The notes beneath the pieces are model-generated. The model was not told the DNA's origin, did not search any database, and saw nothing but the letters and a program-made list of their open reading frames with translations. 64,000 bases of DNA from Frondihabitans sp. PAMC 28766 (GTDB lineage Bacteria > Actinomycetota > Actinomycetes > Actinomycetales > Microbacteriaceae): positions 2,294,001 through 2,358,000 of the forward strand of contig NZ_CP014513.1 in assembly GCF_001577365.1 (NCBI RefSeq), written 5' to 3'. The translations under genes and the position numbers were made by a program. Of the stretch, positions 45,812 through 54,701 are shown in pieces (positions within the stretch are counted from its first letter, which is position 1; the number at the start of each line of letters is the position of its first letter).

Positions 45812-46279
45812 TCAGAAGGCCAGTGAGAAGCGGCTCGCACCGACCCCGCTCAGCGTGAGTATCAGAGGCAACAGCAGGAGGAGCCCGCCGAAGGCGCCGA
45901 ACAGCCATCCACCTGGCCCGCGTGTGCCCGCGAGGATGTTGAGGGCGATGGCCGGAGGCACCCATGCGACGGTCATGGCGAGCATGACGAGCAACCAGGA
46001 GTCGGCGTCAGCCGCCGGGCCGGGGCGCGGCGTCTCGACGACGGACAAGAGCCACACGAAGAAGTAGGCAGCGCTCACCGTCATGGCTACGACCCCGAGG
46101 GTCGTGCCCGGGCCGTAGCGCAGGTCGAGGGGCAATCGGTTAGGGGGGCGCAGCGCCCTCTTTCGCAGCACGAGGCCCACTACTGTGCGCCTCGGTTGCG
46201 GAGAGGTCAGATGCTGAGCCACCCACAGCACGATGACGATGCTCAGCACCGGGGCTACGAGGGCTTGAAGCAAGGTCAC
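45812..46279 (-). CDS. Small multi-span membrane protein (array-adjacent, first gene)
   Basis: A 155-residue protein with four membrane helices: LVAPVLSIVIVLWVA, GVVAMTVSAAYFFVWLLSV, WLLVMLAMTVAWVPPAIALNI and FGAFGGLLLLLPLILTL. GTG 46277-46279 follows AGAGGAAT at good distance. It is divergent from the WXG100-like gene 46372 with about 90 bases between, so both could share control. Function unknown; a role in export or protection for the neighbouring hydrolase system is only a guess from position. Confidence 0.6.
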   Translation of the reverse strand: MTLLQALVAPVLSIVIVLWVAQHLTSPQPRRTVVGLVLRKRALRPPNRLPLDLRYGPGTTLGVVAMTVSAAYFFVWLLSVVETPRPGPAADADSWLLVMLAMTVAWVPPAIALNILAGTRGPGGWLFGAFGGLLLLLPLILTLSGVGASRFSLAF

Positions 46280-46371
46280 GGTCGTCTGATTCCTCTCGTT
46301 CGCTGTCGACTTGGCAACACACGAAAACGTCTGTACCTTACTTGACATGTCACGTTCGAGTCGAATCGATC

Positions 46372-46653
46372 ATGCCCAAGTACGCCGTTGACCCCGAAGG
46401 CGTCGAACACGTCGCGAAGAACCTTCGCCTGAGTTCCGACTACGCGCCCGACGGCCACCTCGCATCCGCGCACGCCTGCGGCAGCCTCGACGTCGAGACC
46501 GCTGTCGACGCAGCCAACGCTGAATTCGAACGCAATTGGAGCTCAGCTTTCGAAGGCCTCGACAGCCGAGTCGCGGGCGCCGTCGAGGCCGCTATGGGTT
46601 ACCAGGAGAGCGAGAACCGCGTCTACCAGGGCGCGATGCGACAGAGGCGGTGA
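46372..46653 (+). CDS. WXG100-like small protein, locus 1
   Basis: This 93-residue helical protein starts the first hydrolase locus. It shares with the two other small proteins the Cys-Gly pair (HACGSLD), and 17 residues on the pattern FxxxW (EFERNWSSA), then an Ala-rich helix and a Tyr (VYQG). The layout fits a helical hairpin like ESAT-6, which pairs with a partner for export. TTGACA at 46342 may be part of the promoter, though no convincing -10 box fits. The hydrolase gene begins five bases after its stop. Confidence 0.7.
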   Translation: MPKYAVDPEGVEHVAKNLRLSSDYAPDGHLASAHACGSLDVETAVDAANAEFERNWSSAFEGLDSRVAGAVEAAMGYQESENRVYQGAMRQRR

Positions 46654-46657
46654 GGGC

Positions 46658-48453
46658 GTGCAGTGGACAGGCGATGATCCCGGGCTCGGCGAAGTCGACG
46701 GCCTCGAGCACCTCGGGCGACAAATGCGCGAGCGAGAGGAGCACGCGGCCGAGATGGTCGCGATGCTCAGTCGCTCCGGCATGGGGATGGCCGAGTACTG
46801 GTCCGGTGACGCGGCCGATGAGTGGGCCGACCGCATCCGCGACGACCTCCGCGCCTACTCTCAGCTCAACGAGGTCGCCGAATCCACGTGCTCAGCGGTG
46901 CTCGTCTACGTCGACACGCTCCAGGGCATCAAACGCCGGGTCGCTTCGGCGCGCAGCCGTCTCGTCGAGGCGCAGGATGCCACGGCCAAGCTGACGAGAC
47001 AGCAAGACGAGCCATCGCCCCAACTGCAGCCCCAACTCGACGCCGCCGCCGACGATGCCAGCGCGGCCCAGCGCGCTCTCGCCTGCCTCGCCGACGAGCG
47101 GCGCGACGCCGATCACGTTCTCTGCAGTCGTCTCCGCTCGGCTTCAGACGCCGTTCGGCGATCTGCACCGGTCTCAGCGTTCAATGGCTCCGCACTGAAG
47201 TCGCTGGCGCCCGAAGCCTTGCTGAAACAGTTCTCTCGTCTGAACGAGGCGCAGCTCGAGGCTGTCCTGAACGAGCATCCCGACCTCGTGACTCGTCTGG
47301 AGGGGGCGCAACCCGCAGCAGTCGCATCCTGGTGGGAAAGCCTGTCGCCCACCAAGCAGGAAGACCTGATCGAGGCGGCACCGGCGTTGATCGGCAACAT
47401 CGACGGCGTCGCCTTCGCCGCTCGCGACCAGGCCAATCGCTTGTCGCTGGCTTCCGAGCTGGTGCGAACCAAGGCGGATCTGACGGCGGCGGAGGAGCAC
47501 AACGAGCACGTGGCCCCGACCTACCGGTGGGATACCGACGTGCTGCGTGAGCAGGTGCGGGCGCTCCAGGCCGTCGGCAGGGCGGCGCGGCCCGGCCCCG
47601 ACAACCAGAATCGCTTCGTCGTCACGCTCGATCTGACCGGTCGGCCGAAGGCTGCGGTCGCCGTCGGGAATCCGGACACGGCCTCGCAAGTCACGGTCAC
47701 CGTGCCGGGAATGGGGACGACGGTGGGCGGCTCGATGGAGTCGTGGACGACCGCGGCGGCCAACCTGCAGCGGTCGCAGAAGAAGGCAAATCTTCTCTTC
47801 AATGGCGGAAGAGAATCTGGCCTTGCTGCAGTCGCCTGGATAGGTTACGACGCTCCCAACATGCCGCCGAGCGCACAAGTCTTGGGCAACCAGAAGGCCC
47901 GTGAGGGTGGCATGCGGCTGTCGCGATTTCTCGACGGCGTCTCGGCCGCGCGAGGCTGGAAGGACGGCGAGAACCTCTCGGTGGTGGCGCATTCCTACGG
48001 AACCACGACGGCAGCTTCGGCTCTCGAGAGCACAAGAGTCGAGAGCTTCACGATGCTGGCGTCAGCCGGGCTCGAGGCGACCTCGGTGAAAGATCTCAAA
48101 GTCGATTCCGCGAACGTCTGGGCGACTCAAGCGTGGGGTGATCAAGTCGCCAACGTCGGTCGGGGGCAGCCCACCTGGGGGCATGTTCCATTCTTCCGGT
48201 TGCCTTCAATGCACAAGATAGATCCTGAGACCCTGGCTTCGGCGCAAACACCTTTAGCTCTGAAGAAGCCACGATCGCAGGGCAGACCCTCTTTCGGTCC
48301 GACGGCCACTCAGCGACGCCTCAGGTCGATGCAGCACTGAGCGGCAAGACAACATCCGAACACGGCTACCTCGATGCAGGCACGACGCCCCTTTTCAATA
48401 CGAGCCTGACCAGTCTTGGGCTCGGCCACAGCGGTCATGTGGTCAGGCAATGA
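46658..48453 (+). CDS. WXG-domain/DUF1023 alpha/beta hydrolase, locus 1 (frameshift near 48232)
   Basis: The N-terminal helical domain (about residues 1-190) has DPGLGEVDGLEHL, EEHAAEM and YWSGDAADEW (WXG turn). A middle block WWESLSPTKQEDLIEAAPAL, then IGNIDGV, is typical before DUF1023. The hydrolase has TVPGMGTTV, WIGYDAPNMP and the Ser elbow VVAHSYGTTTAA. As read it stops at 48340. One extra C at 48231-48233 restores FGANTFSSEEATIAGQTLF, a GYLDAGT ending, and a stop at 48451-48453. That stop overlaps the first lipoprotein start as ATGA, just as in locus 2. The lost part holds probable catalytic residues. Export through a type VII-like route is inferred. Confidence 0.85.
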
Positions 48454-48968
48454 CAGCCGTTGTTGCCCGTGGCCGCCGTCGGGCGTTCGTCCTCATGGCG
48501 AGCTTGCTGCTGTGCCTATCCGCCTGCTCTACGCCTGAGAAAGATCCAACAGTGCCTTCTGGAAAACCGCTGATGAAGACCGCTCCGCTCTTGGAGGCCG
48601 CCCAAAACATCATTGGGGGTGACTGGCGCACTGAGGACACGGGACTTCAGGAGTGCTTCATGGACGACGGTCGGGTCGGAGATTCATGGGCTGCTCTTCG
48701 TTTGGGCCCGGGCCTGCCGAAGGAAGGGCAGACGACGGCCCTGGAGAAGATCAGGGCCGCCTGGAGCGAGGCTGGCTATGAACCGGGCATCGGCACCCTT
48801 CCGGTGATCAACGGAGTCGAGGTGACCCAGCTCCGATACCCAGCGGCTGGCCGAGGGCCGGACGGGCTTTATCTTGAGGTGCAGGTGGCGACGACGGGCT
48901 CAACCCTCGAATCCGTTGCCAGCTGTATAGCGCGAGCCAAGCAGCCTGACGGCGAAGAGGGTCCGTGA
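48450..48968 (+). CDS. Lipoprotein 1 of locus-1 array
   Basis: A 172-residue lipoprotein: signal peptide and lipobox CLSAC at about residue 26. The mature part has GGDWRTEDTG, a Cys (QECFMD), RLGPGLP, AAWSEAGYEP, the block PVINGVEVTQLRYP and a late Cys (VASCIAR). The same positions recur in the next two genes. ATG 48450 overlaps the restored hydrolase stop (ATGA). Membrane anchoring outside the cell and tight coupling to the hydrolase suggest an immunity or accessory protein. Two Cys residues may form a disulfide. Confidence 0.8.
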   Translation: MTAVVARGRRRAFVLMASLLLCLSACSTPEKDPTVPSGKPLMKTAPLLEAAQNIIGGDWRTEDTGLQECFMDDGRVGDSWAALRLGPGLPKEGQTTALEKIRAAWSEAGYEPGIGTLPVINGVEVTQLRYPAAGRGPDGLYLEVQVATTGSTLESVASCIARAKQPDGEEGP

Positions 48969-49534
48969 TTCGGTCGCGACATGGGCGCTCAGTCGGCGTC
49001 CGCGCCGCGTTCGGCGTGGTTAGTGCCGTCATGCTTCTCCTCCCTGGTTGCAGTCGCGCGATTGTCCCCGATGATCCGCGAATCTCTCAGGACGAAGCGT
49101 TGATCGAAACACTGCCGCGACTCGAATTCGCTCAACGCACCGTTGGCGGCAAATGGCAGAACCTCGATCTCGGTTCTCAATCTTGCACGCTCCCCTCCGG
49201 CGCTGTCGGCTCCATGCAGGCAGCGACGCGTCTCGGGCCGGGCGTTCCGAAAGCCGACCAGGAAGCCATTCTTGAGTCGATCGCGAAAGATTGGACGCGA
49301 GCCGGCCGCCCACCCATCCGCTCGAAGTTGCCCGTCATCCGAGGCGTCGAAGTGACTCGGCTGCGATACCCCGGCGGCGCTCAGGAAGATGACGATGTCT
49401 ATCTCGAGTTTCAGATCGCCGACACGGCCACGTCGGTCGACTCGCGAACGCGTTGTGTTGTCGATACCGCTGACGACGATGCTGCTGAGGATGAACGAAA
49501 CGAGCCAGCACCTGAGCCACCGATTAGGGGCTGA
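48965..49534 (+). CDS. Lipoprotein 2 of locus-1 array
   Basis: A 189-residue paralogue of its neighbours, with lipobox LLPGC at about residue 29. Shared points are VGGKWQNLDLGSQSC, GSMQAATRLGPGVP, KDWTRAG, PVIRGVEVTRLRYPG and the late Cys in SRTRCVVD. The GTG start overlaps the previous stop (GTGA 48965-48968). The C-terminus is a longer acidic tail (DDDAAEDE). It is the middle gene of a tandem array that probably arose by duplication. Confidence 0.8.
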   Translation: MIRSRHGRSVGVRAAFGVVSAVMLLLPGCSRAIVPDDPRISQDEALIETLPRLEFAQRTVGGKWQNLDLGSQSCTLPSGAVGSMQAATRLGPGVPKADQEAILESIAKDWTRAGRPPIRSKLPVIRGVEVTRLRYPGGAQEDDDVYLEFQIADTATSVDSRTRCVVDTADDDAAEDERNEPAPEPPIRG

Positions 49535-49542
49535 TCTACTTC

Positions 49543-50076
49543 ATGTCGTTATGCACTCGTCATTTCCGCATCCCACCGGGCCATGGGCTTCTAGCCGTCG
49601 TCCTCGCCTTGAGTTGTCTCGTGGCAGGTTGCTCTCATCCCCGAACCACGAGAGATCCGAGAATGTCTAAAGAACAGGCCCTATCCGAAACGCTCCCCCT
49701 GATCGAATTCGCGGAGCACGCCATTGGAGGTGACTGGGAGAAGATCGATCTCGGCGCACAGGGCTGCGCGCTGCCCTCCGGCAAAACCGGAACCATGCAA
49801 GCAGCAGGGCGTCTCGGGCCAGGTGTACCAGCAGCAGACCAATCCGCACTCCTCGACAGGGTCGCGGAAGAATGGGGTCGACACGGCCACCGGCCTGTGC
49901 GGACCGTCCTTCCCGTTATCAGGGGTGTCCAGGTAACGAGGCTTCACTACTCAAACGTGGGTCGTGATCACGACGAGATCTACCTCGAACTCATGGTCGC
50001 GACGACGGGAAGCACCGTGGACAGTCGGACGCGCTGCGCCGTCGACGAGGCCCGTTATGGCACAGGCGAAGAGTGA
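49543..50076 (+). CDS. Lipoprotein 3 of locus-1 array
   Basis: A 177-residue paralogue with lipobox LVAGC at about residue 30. It has IGGDWEKIDLGAQGC, GTMQAAGRLGPGVP, EEWGRHG, PVIRGVQVTRLHY and SRTRCAVD. It resembles lipoprotein 2 more than lipoprotein 1, suggesting stepwise duplication. ATG 49543 lies eight bases after the previous stop. The relic of a fourth copy overlaps its end. Confidence 0.8.
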   Translation: MSLCTRHFRIPPGHGLLAVVLALSCLVAGCSHPRTTRDPRMSKEQALSETLPLIEFAEHAIGGDWEKIDLGAQGCALPSGKTGTMQAAGRLGPGVPAADQSALLDRVAEEWGRHGHRPVRTVLPVIRGVQVTRLHYSNVGRDHDEIYLELMVATTGSTVDSRTRCAVDEARYGTGEE

Positions 50077-50255
50077 TGCCGGGTCGACTCCGGCTCGGTC
50101 TGCCAATCGTTGCTCTGCCCGCTGTGGTTGCAATAGTGGGCGCCTGCTCCAGCCCCGAGAAACTCGGGCCTTCAGAAGTGCCTCGTGGGCAACGGCCGGG
50201 TCGGAGACGCCTGGGATTCACCTCGTTGAGGTTCAGACTTGTCCGTTGGTCGTGA
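50076..50255 (+). pseudogene. Relic of a fourth lipoprotein in the locus-1 array
   Basis: ATG 50076 opens a signal peptide with lipobox AIVGAC followed by SSPEK, as in lipoprotein 1. An internal deletion and frame change then bring in GLQKCLVGNGRVGDAWDS, read in a second frame, clearly akin to GLQECFMDDGRVGDSWAA of lipoprotein 1. After a further loss, VEVQ in the third frame corresponds to LEVQ near the lipoprotein-1 end. The open frame as written ends at 50255 and cannot make the domain. Confidence 0.85.
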
Positions 50256-50295
50256 CGTCAACTTTCGGCCATGGCCACCGCTGCGTTCGGCGCAG

Positions 50296-50955
50296 TTAAG
50301 GCGCGCCCTCGCCGCTCACAACCGCCGCAAACCCCTCCGCATCGAGCCCGGCCACGGGCAGCGCCCGACGCCCCTCAGCCCGCAACCCGTCGAGCACCAC
50401 CGCGAGGTACCGCCGCCACAGCTCCGACCGCCCGGCTCCGAGCCGATACAGCGGCTCGAGCATCATGAAGATCGGGCCGACGTCGGTGGCGGTCACCCCA
50501 TCGCGCAGCACGCCGGCGCCGCGGGCGCGGTCGAACAGCGGGGTCAGCTCGGCGAGGAGGGCGGTGGCGGCCTCGGGGTGGATGCCGGCCGGGCCTCCGA
50601 GGTCGTTCTGGCCGAGGAGCGTCTCGCACAACCCTCGATCCTGCGCCTGATGCGTCGCCGCGATCTCGAAGAACGTCACGAGCGCGAGCCACGGGTCGTC
50701 GATCTGCAGGGCCGGCCGTACCTCTGCCATCACGTCGCGCAGAGTGTCGTCGTAGAGGCGCGCGACGATCTCGCGTTTGCTGGCGAAGTTGCGGTAGACC
50801 GTGCCCACGCCGACTCCGGCGTGCTGGGCGATGTCCTCCAGCGTCGCCGACAGGCCGCGCTGCGCGAACACCTCGCGAGCCGCTTGCACGAGGCGGTCGG
50901 CATTGGCAGCGGCGTCGCGGCGCTTGGGCCGCGCGGGGCCGGCGGCCGGGCTCAC
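50296..50955 (-). CDS. TetR-family transcriptional regulator
   Basis: This 219-residue repressor has the TetR helix-turn-helix: AAREVFAQRGLSATLEDIAQHAGVGVGTVYRNFASKREIV, near residues 25-65. The C-terminal ligand domain is helical, of normal length and no evident specificity. The GTG start 50953-50955 overlaps the preceding reductase stop as GTGA, so it is the second gene of an operon. Twin inverted repeats before the first gene are likely its operators, giving autoregulation. Confidence 0.92.
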   Translation of the reverse strand: MSPAAGPARPKRRDAAANADRLVQAAREVFAQRGLSATLEDIAQHAGVGVGTVYRNFASKREIVARLYDDTLRDVMAEVRPALQIDDPWLALVTFFEIAATHQAQDRGLCETLLGQNDLGGPAGIHPEAATALLAELTPLFDRARGAGVLRDGVTATDVGPIFMMLEPLYRLGAGRSELWRRYLAVVLDGLRAEGRRALPVAGLDAEGFAAVVSGEGAP

Positions 50956-51824
50956 GACCGTGCCCGTTCGGCCTGCAACTGCGCGTCCAAGAACTCGAGC
51001 TCGCCCTGCACCGCGGGGGAGTCCGTCCGCAGCGGCCCCGCCGCATCACTCCGAAGGAACAACCGCAACACCGTCACCAGGATCGGGATCGGCACGATCC
51101 GCAACGCACCGAACGCCCGCGGCACCGGCTTGCCCGGCAGAGCGCCGAGATTCGCGCGCATCCGCACCAGCATCTCGCGGATCGCACCCGGGTTGGACGC
51201 CAGAGAAGTGGGCCCACCCGCCGCGTGCACCGCGAGCCCGAGCGGTACCTCGAACGCGGCATGCGTGGCCAGCCAGGCGAGCATGTGGGCCTCTGGCTTC
51301 GCGGTGACGCCTGCCGAGCGGAACACCTGCACGGTGCGCCGCACCCGCCCCGTGACCGTGCCGTCGACTTCCCCGATCGGCATCGTGACGAGCCGCGTCA
51401 GCGCCGACTCGGAGCGGTAGCGGACCACGTCGCCGTCCATGACACCTCCGATGGTCGGGAAGCCGAGCAGCACCCGCTCGCGGCCGATGGCGGTGCCGGG
51501 CGCCTCGGATCCTGCCGCCCAATTCAGGAGGAACAGCACCTCGCCCTCGGCCTCGAGTCGCGCGATCGATTCGAGCACGGAGTCGACCTGGTGCGTTCGC
51601 ACCGCGACGACGATCAGGTCGAAGTGGCCCGCGGGGTGCTCGACCACCGGCACGGCCACGCTGCGGACGGCCCCGTTGTCGCCCTCGGCGAGCATGATGC
51701 CGTGCTGCTGCAGCGCGGCCAGCCGCCCACCCCGCGCGACGAGCGTCACGTCGTGCCTGGCCTCATGCAGGCGGGCGGCGAGGACGGTGCCGATGACGCC
51801 GGCTCCGTAGACGATGATTTTCAA
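50952..51824 (-). CDS. Ketopantoate reductase-family oxidoreductase
   Basis: This 290-residue protein has the Rossmann motif IIVYGAGVIGTVLAARL at the start and HFDLIVVAVRTHQ at about residue 70, as in 2-dehydropantoate 2-reductases. Coupling to a TetR regulator, and the weak match of the C-terminal region, suggest a paralogue with another substrate and not the pantothenate enzyme. The start is TTG 51822-51824, supported by AGGAG seven bases upstream. No ATG is suitable. Two palindromic operators lie 54-111 bases upstream. Confidence 0.85.
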   Translation of the reverse strand: MKIIVYGAGVIGTVLAARLHEARHDVTLVARGGRLAALQQHGIMLAEGDNGAVRSVAVPVVEHPAGHFDLIVVAVRTHQVDSVLESIARLEAEGEVLFLLNWAAGSEAPGTAIGRERVLLGFPTIGGVMDGDVVRYRSESALTRLVTMPIGEVDGTVTGRVRRTVQVFRSAGVTAKPEAHMLAWLATHAAFEVPLGLAVHAAGGPTSLASNPGAIREMLVRMRANLGALPGKPVPRAFGALRIVPIPILVTVLRLFLRSDAAGPLRTDSPAVQGELEFLDAQLQAERARS

Positions 51825-51877
51825 GCGTGTCTCCTGCGGGGAGGGGCGGGGTGGGCGGTGCGGGGCGGGGCTTGCGA

Positions 51878-51935
51878 AGCGGAATGGGTGATTCCGCTCA
51901 GCATAGCCGAAACGGAAGGATCACTTCCGTTTCGG
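51878..51935. promoter_or_regulatory. Twin palindromic operators for the TetR regulator
   Basis: AGCGGAAT (51878-51885) and ATTCCGCT (51891-51898) form one inverted repeat; CCGAAACGGAAG (51907-51918) and CTTCCGTTTCGG (51924-51935) form another. Both have a 5-base centre and share the core CGGAA-N-G-G-(3)-A-(1-2)-TTCCG. They lie 33 bp apart between their centres. Symmetry and place upstream of a tetR operon point to TetR binding. Confidence 0.7.
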
Positions 51936-51959
51936 GGGAGACCGCCAGGGGCAGCGCCA

Positions 51960-52133
51960 ATGGACGTCGCCGTCAAACTTCAGCTCGCGCCCGACCAGCT
52001 CGGCACCGACTCCACCCGCGATTCGCTGGCGGCCCTCCTCGCCCAGCGCTCTGCCCGGCCGGTGCGGCAGGTGGACCGTGACGCGGAGCGGCCGGTGTTG
52101 CGGTTTCACAGGCCGCCACTGAGCGGGCAATAA
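51960..52133 (+). CDS. Possible small ORF, divergent from the reductase-tetR operon
   Basis: A 57-codon frame from ATG 51960, with AGGGG about ten bases upstream. The product would be soluble and basic at the end (VDRDAERPVLRFHRPPLSG). No family is recognised. Its support is the ribosome site and its place beyond the twin operators, which would make a divergent TetR-controlled pair. It may instead be non-coding. Confidence 0.3.
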   Translation: MDVAVKLQLAPDQLGTDSTRDSLAALLAQRSARPVRQVDRDAERPVLRFHRPPLSGQ

Positions 52134-52173
52134 AACCGACGAGTGAGACCGGCCGGCCGCACATGGTGCGGAA

Positions 52174-54105
52174 CTACCGCACCTCGCAGGCGATCCCGTC
52201 TTTGTCGGCGTCACGCTTAGGGTTCGCGTTGTACAGCGGCGTGTTGAAGTAGGTGCCGGAAGCGACTGTCTCGTGGCGCCCCGAGACGAGGTCGTACTTG
52301 GTGCCGTCGCGAGCAACACCGTGGGGGTAGACGGCGTTCAACGCTTTGCAGTTCTGATAGACCACGACGGGCACCGACTTGATCGCCGAGCTGTGGCCGG
52401 CGGGCGTATATCCGGCTTTGCGGCCAGTCGCGACAACGGTGATGCCCGCGCCGACGTCCGTGGTGCGAACCACATACGTAGGCCCCGTTTTGCCGGAAAT
52501 GGCGACACCGTTGCGGCGCCACTGCACGCTGACGACGGTGCCCGAGGTCCACGAGCCGACGTTCACGGTCAGGGTGGCCCCAGCCTTGGCGGTACCGCGG
52601 ATCGACGGGGTGCCGACCTTGGGCAGCGTGCCGGGGCGAGGGATGACCGATGAGCTGGCTTTCGCAGCCGTGGCGTAACCCGACTTCGACCCGATGACGT
52701 GCACCGAGACGCTTTTGCCCACGTCAGACGCCGAGACGGTGTAGGTCGAGTGGCTCGCGCCGCCGATGGCGCTGCTGCCGCGGTACCACTGGTAGGCGAG
52801 CGTGATGCCCGCCGGCTTCCAAGTGCCGGCGGTCGCCGTGAGCCTGCCGCCGAGCTGGGCCGAGCCGGAGATCTTCGGAGTGGGTGCCGTCGTGATCGAC
52901 GCCAGGTGCACAGTTTCGGCTGAGGAGGTTCGCGTCGCCGTCGCGTACGCGCTCAGACGGCCGGTCACGGTCACACTGATCGACTTGCCGGCGTCCGCCG
53001 CAGTGAGGGTGTAGCTCGATGCCGTGGCCTTGGAGATCGCCGACCCGTTGCGCAGCCACTGGTATCCGAAGGTGACGCCCGCGGGGAGCCAGTTGCCGGG
53101 TGCAGCCCTGAGGGTCTGAAAGACGGTCGGGGTGCCCGACACGGTGGGGGCCGCGGAGGTCAGATCGCCGGGAGCGATCACGAGAGCAGGGCTCGCCACG
53201 GTGGCGGAAAGGTAACCGGTCTCAGATCCGGTGGTCTTCACGGTGAGCGGGCTACCGAAGTCGTGCGCCGTCGGCGTGTAGGTGGCAAGCGTTGCGCCGG
53301 CGATGGCTGCATTTCCGCTGTACCACTGGTAGCTCAGCTCGACGCCGTCGCCCCAGGCCCCGGGGAGTGCGGACACCGGCACGCCGACCTGTGCTCTGTC
53401 GGCGCTGTAGGTCGCCGCCGGAGCCGGGCTGATAGTGCCTAGCGCGGCGGTGACAGCGTCGACAACGGTGAAGCCGCTGGTCTGGGGGTCTCCCCAATCG
53501 GCCGTGCCCGACACGGCGGTGGCCGTCACGGTTGCGCCGTCGCCGCTCGGCGTGAGGTTCGTGAGGGACGAGGGGGCGATCGTGGCCCCGTCGAGTCCGG
53601 TGACGACAGGCAGGGCGAACGGCACGCCGACGACCTGCCCAGTCTGAGAGACCTTCTCGCCGACCGCAGAGATCGTCGCCGTGAGGCCGCCGAGGGGTGA
53701 GAGGTCGGTGATGCGGTTGTTGTCGACGCTGACCGACGAGAGGCTGGTGAGGCTGCTCAGCGGGTTGATCTCGCCGATCTGGCCACCGTCGAGGTTCAGG
53801 GTCGTGAGCCCTGTGAACGACCCCAGCGACGAGATGTCGCCGACGTCGGGGCACGTCAGTGAGCTGATCGAAGCGAGTTGGTCGGCGGTGAAAGTCTGCG
53901 TAGCGGCGAGCCCGAGCGCTTGGTCGGTGCAAGCGGCGAGCGCAGGATCCGAGATGGTCACCGGGTCGGTGTCGGCCCGGGCGCTCGCGGCGTCGACGGC
54001 GACGAGCGAGGCGGTGGCCAAGGCGAGGGATACGACCAGGGCGACGGTGCGCCTGGAGGAGAGAGGCTTTGCGGCGCGCGCGGGCGACGACATGGTGCGA
54101 GACAT
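52174..54105 (-). CDS. Surface protein with leucine-rich repeats, Ig-like repeats and Excalibur domain
   Basis: The 643-residue exported protein has a signal peptide ending near residue 45 (ASARAD). Leucine-rich repeats follow at about residues 90-150 (LSSLGSFTGLTTLNLDGGQI, then NPLSSLTSLSSVSVDNNRI). Five or so tandem beta-sandwich repeats of about 85 residues come next, each with a PAGVTFGYQWLRNGSAISKA-like centre and ending in a T-G-x-x-x-x-Y-x-x-A pattern. The end is an Excalibur calcium-binding motif DADKDGIACE. No sortase signal is present. It lies between the two hydrolase loci but has no evident link with them. It probably binds cell wall or ligands. Confidence 0.9.
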   Translation of the reverse strand: MSRTMSSPARAAKPLSSRRTVALVVSLALATASLVAVDAASARADTDPVTISDPALAACTDQALGLAATQTFTADQLASISSLTCPDVGDISSLGSFTGLTTLNLDGGQIGEINPLSSLTSLSSVSVDNNRITDLSPLGGLTATISAVGEKVSQTGQVVGVPFALPVVTGLDGATIAPSSLTNLTPSGDGATVTATAVSGTADWGDPQTSGFTVVDAVTAALGTISPAPAATYSADRAQVGVPVSALPGAWGDGVELSYQWYSGNAAIAGATLATYTPTAHDFGSPLTVKTTGSETGYLSATVASPALVIAPGDLTSAAPTVSGTPTVFQTLRAAPGNWLPAGVTFGYQWLRNGSAISKATASSYTLTAADAGKSISVTVTGRLSAYATATRTSSAETVHLASITTAPTPKISGSAQLGGRLTATAGTWKPAGITLAYQWYRGSSAIGGASHSTYTVSASDVGKSVSVHVIGSKSGYATAAKASSSVIPRPGTLPKVGTPSIRGTAKAGATLTVNVGSWTSGTVVSVQWRRNGVAISGKTGPTYVVRTTDVGAGITVVATGRKAGYTPAGHSSAIKSVPVVVYQNCKALNAVYPHGVARDGTKYDLVSGRHETVASGTYFNTPLYNANPKRDADKDGIACEVR

Positions 54106-54231
54106 GCGGTTCCTTTTCGGGAAGGAATGGGTGTGATCAGCCCGCCCGGCTGGCGGGTGATTGAAGTGTAGGGGGTCGTGGGATTCTGGTCGGTGTCGTG
54201 TCGGTCACCCTTTCGACCGGCCGGGGTGTTG

Positions 54232-54672
54232 TCAGGCGGAGAAAAGACGCTCCTCCAGGGCTCGAACAGTCGTGTCGACATCGATGAGGCGTCCAGAGGA
54301 TGCCGTGCTGATCTTCGCCGCGAGTCGCTTCGGCCAGCACACCCGCCCCCTCCGCACCTCGAACCAGCCTCCGAACAGCGGAAGGTCCGCTTTGATGAAG
54401 CAGAGCACCCCGCGCACCTCGACCTCTGGCACGACCTGCTGCACGATGTCGATCTGCCGCAGCATCCCGTCGACGAGCTTCGTCTGCTCACGCCGCCCGA
54501 CTATCAGTTTCTCGACACGCGGCCGAATGAAGCCGCCCTCGACGACGAGCGACGGCCGCTGGTCTTTGTAGCGCTTGGCGTCGATCACCCATACCCCGGC
54601 GCCGGTCACGGCGAGATGGTCGATGTTGGCGCGGCTGCCGGGGATGCGACGATCGTGCAGGGTTCGGAGGCC
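54232..54672 (-). pseudogene. NERD-domain protein, N-terminally truncated
   Basis: The open frame begins after a stop at 54673-54675 with LHDRRIPGSRANIDHLAV, the middle of a NERD (nuclease-related) domain, then VWVIDAKRYKDQRPSLVVEGG, the catalytic-like IDAK motif, and RGVLCFIKADLPLFGGWFEVR. The first 100 or more residues of such proteins are missing, and no start codon lies before the core; GTG 54609 would lose another block. The break is directly next to the locus-2 lipoprotein array, so the truncation probably arose when that array arrived or rearranged. Confidence 0.75.
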
Positions 54673-54701
54673 CTATGAGGCGATGTCGCTCGGCTGCATT
54701 G

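Noticed and set aside
46342..46371. TTGACA promoter with a -10 box before the locus-1 WXG gene
   Set aside because: No good TANNNT lies at a 16-19 base distance before the start; the nearest would start transcription inside the gene.
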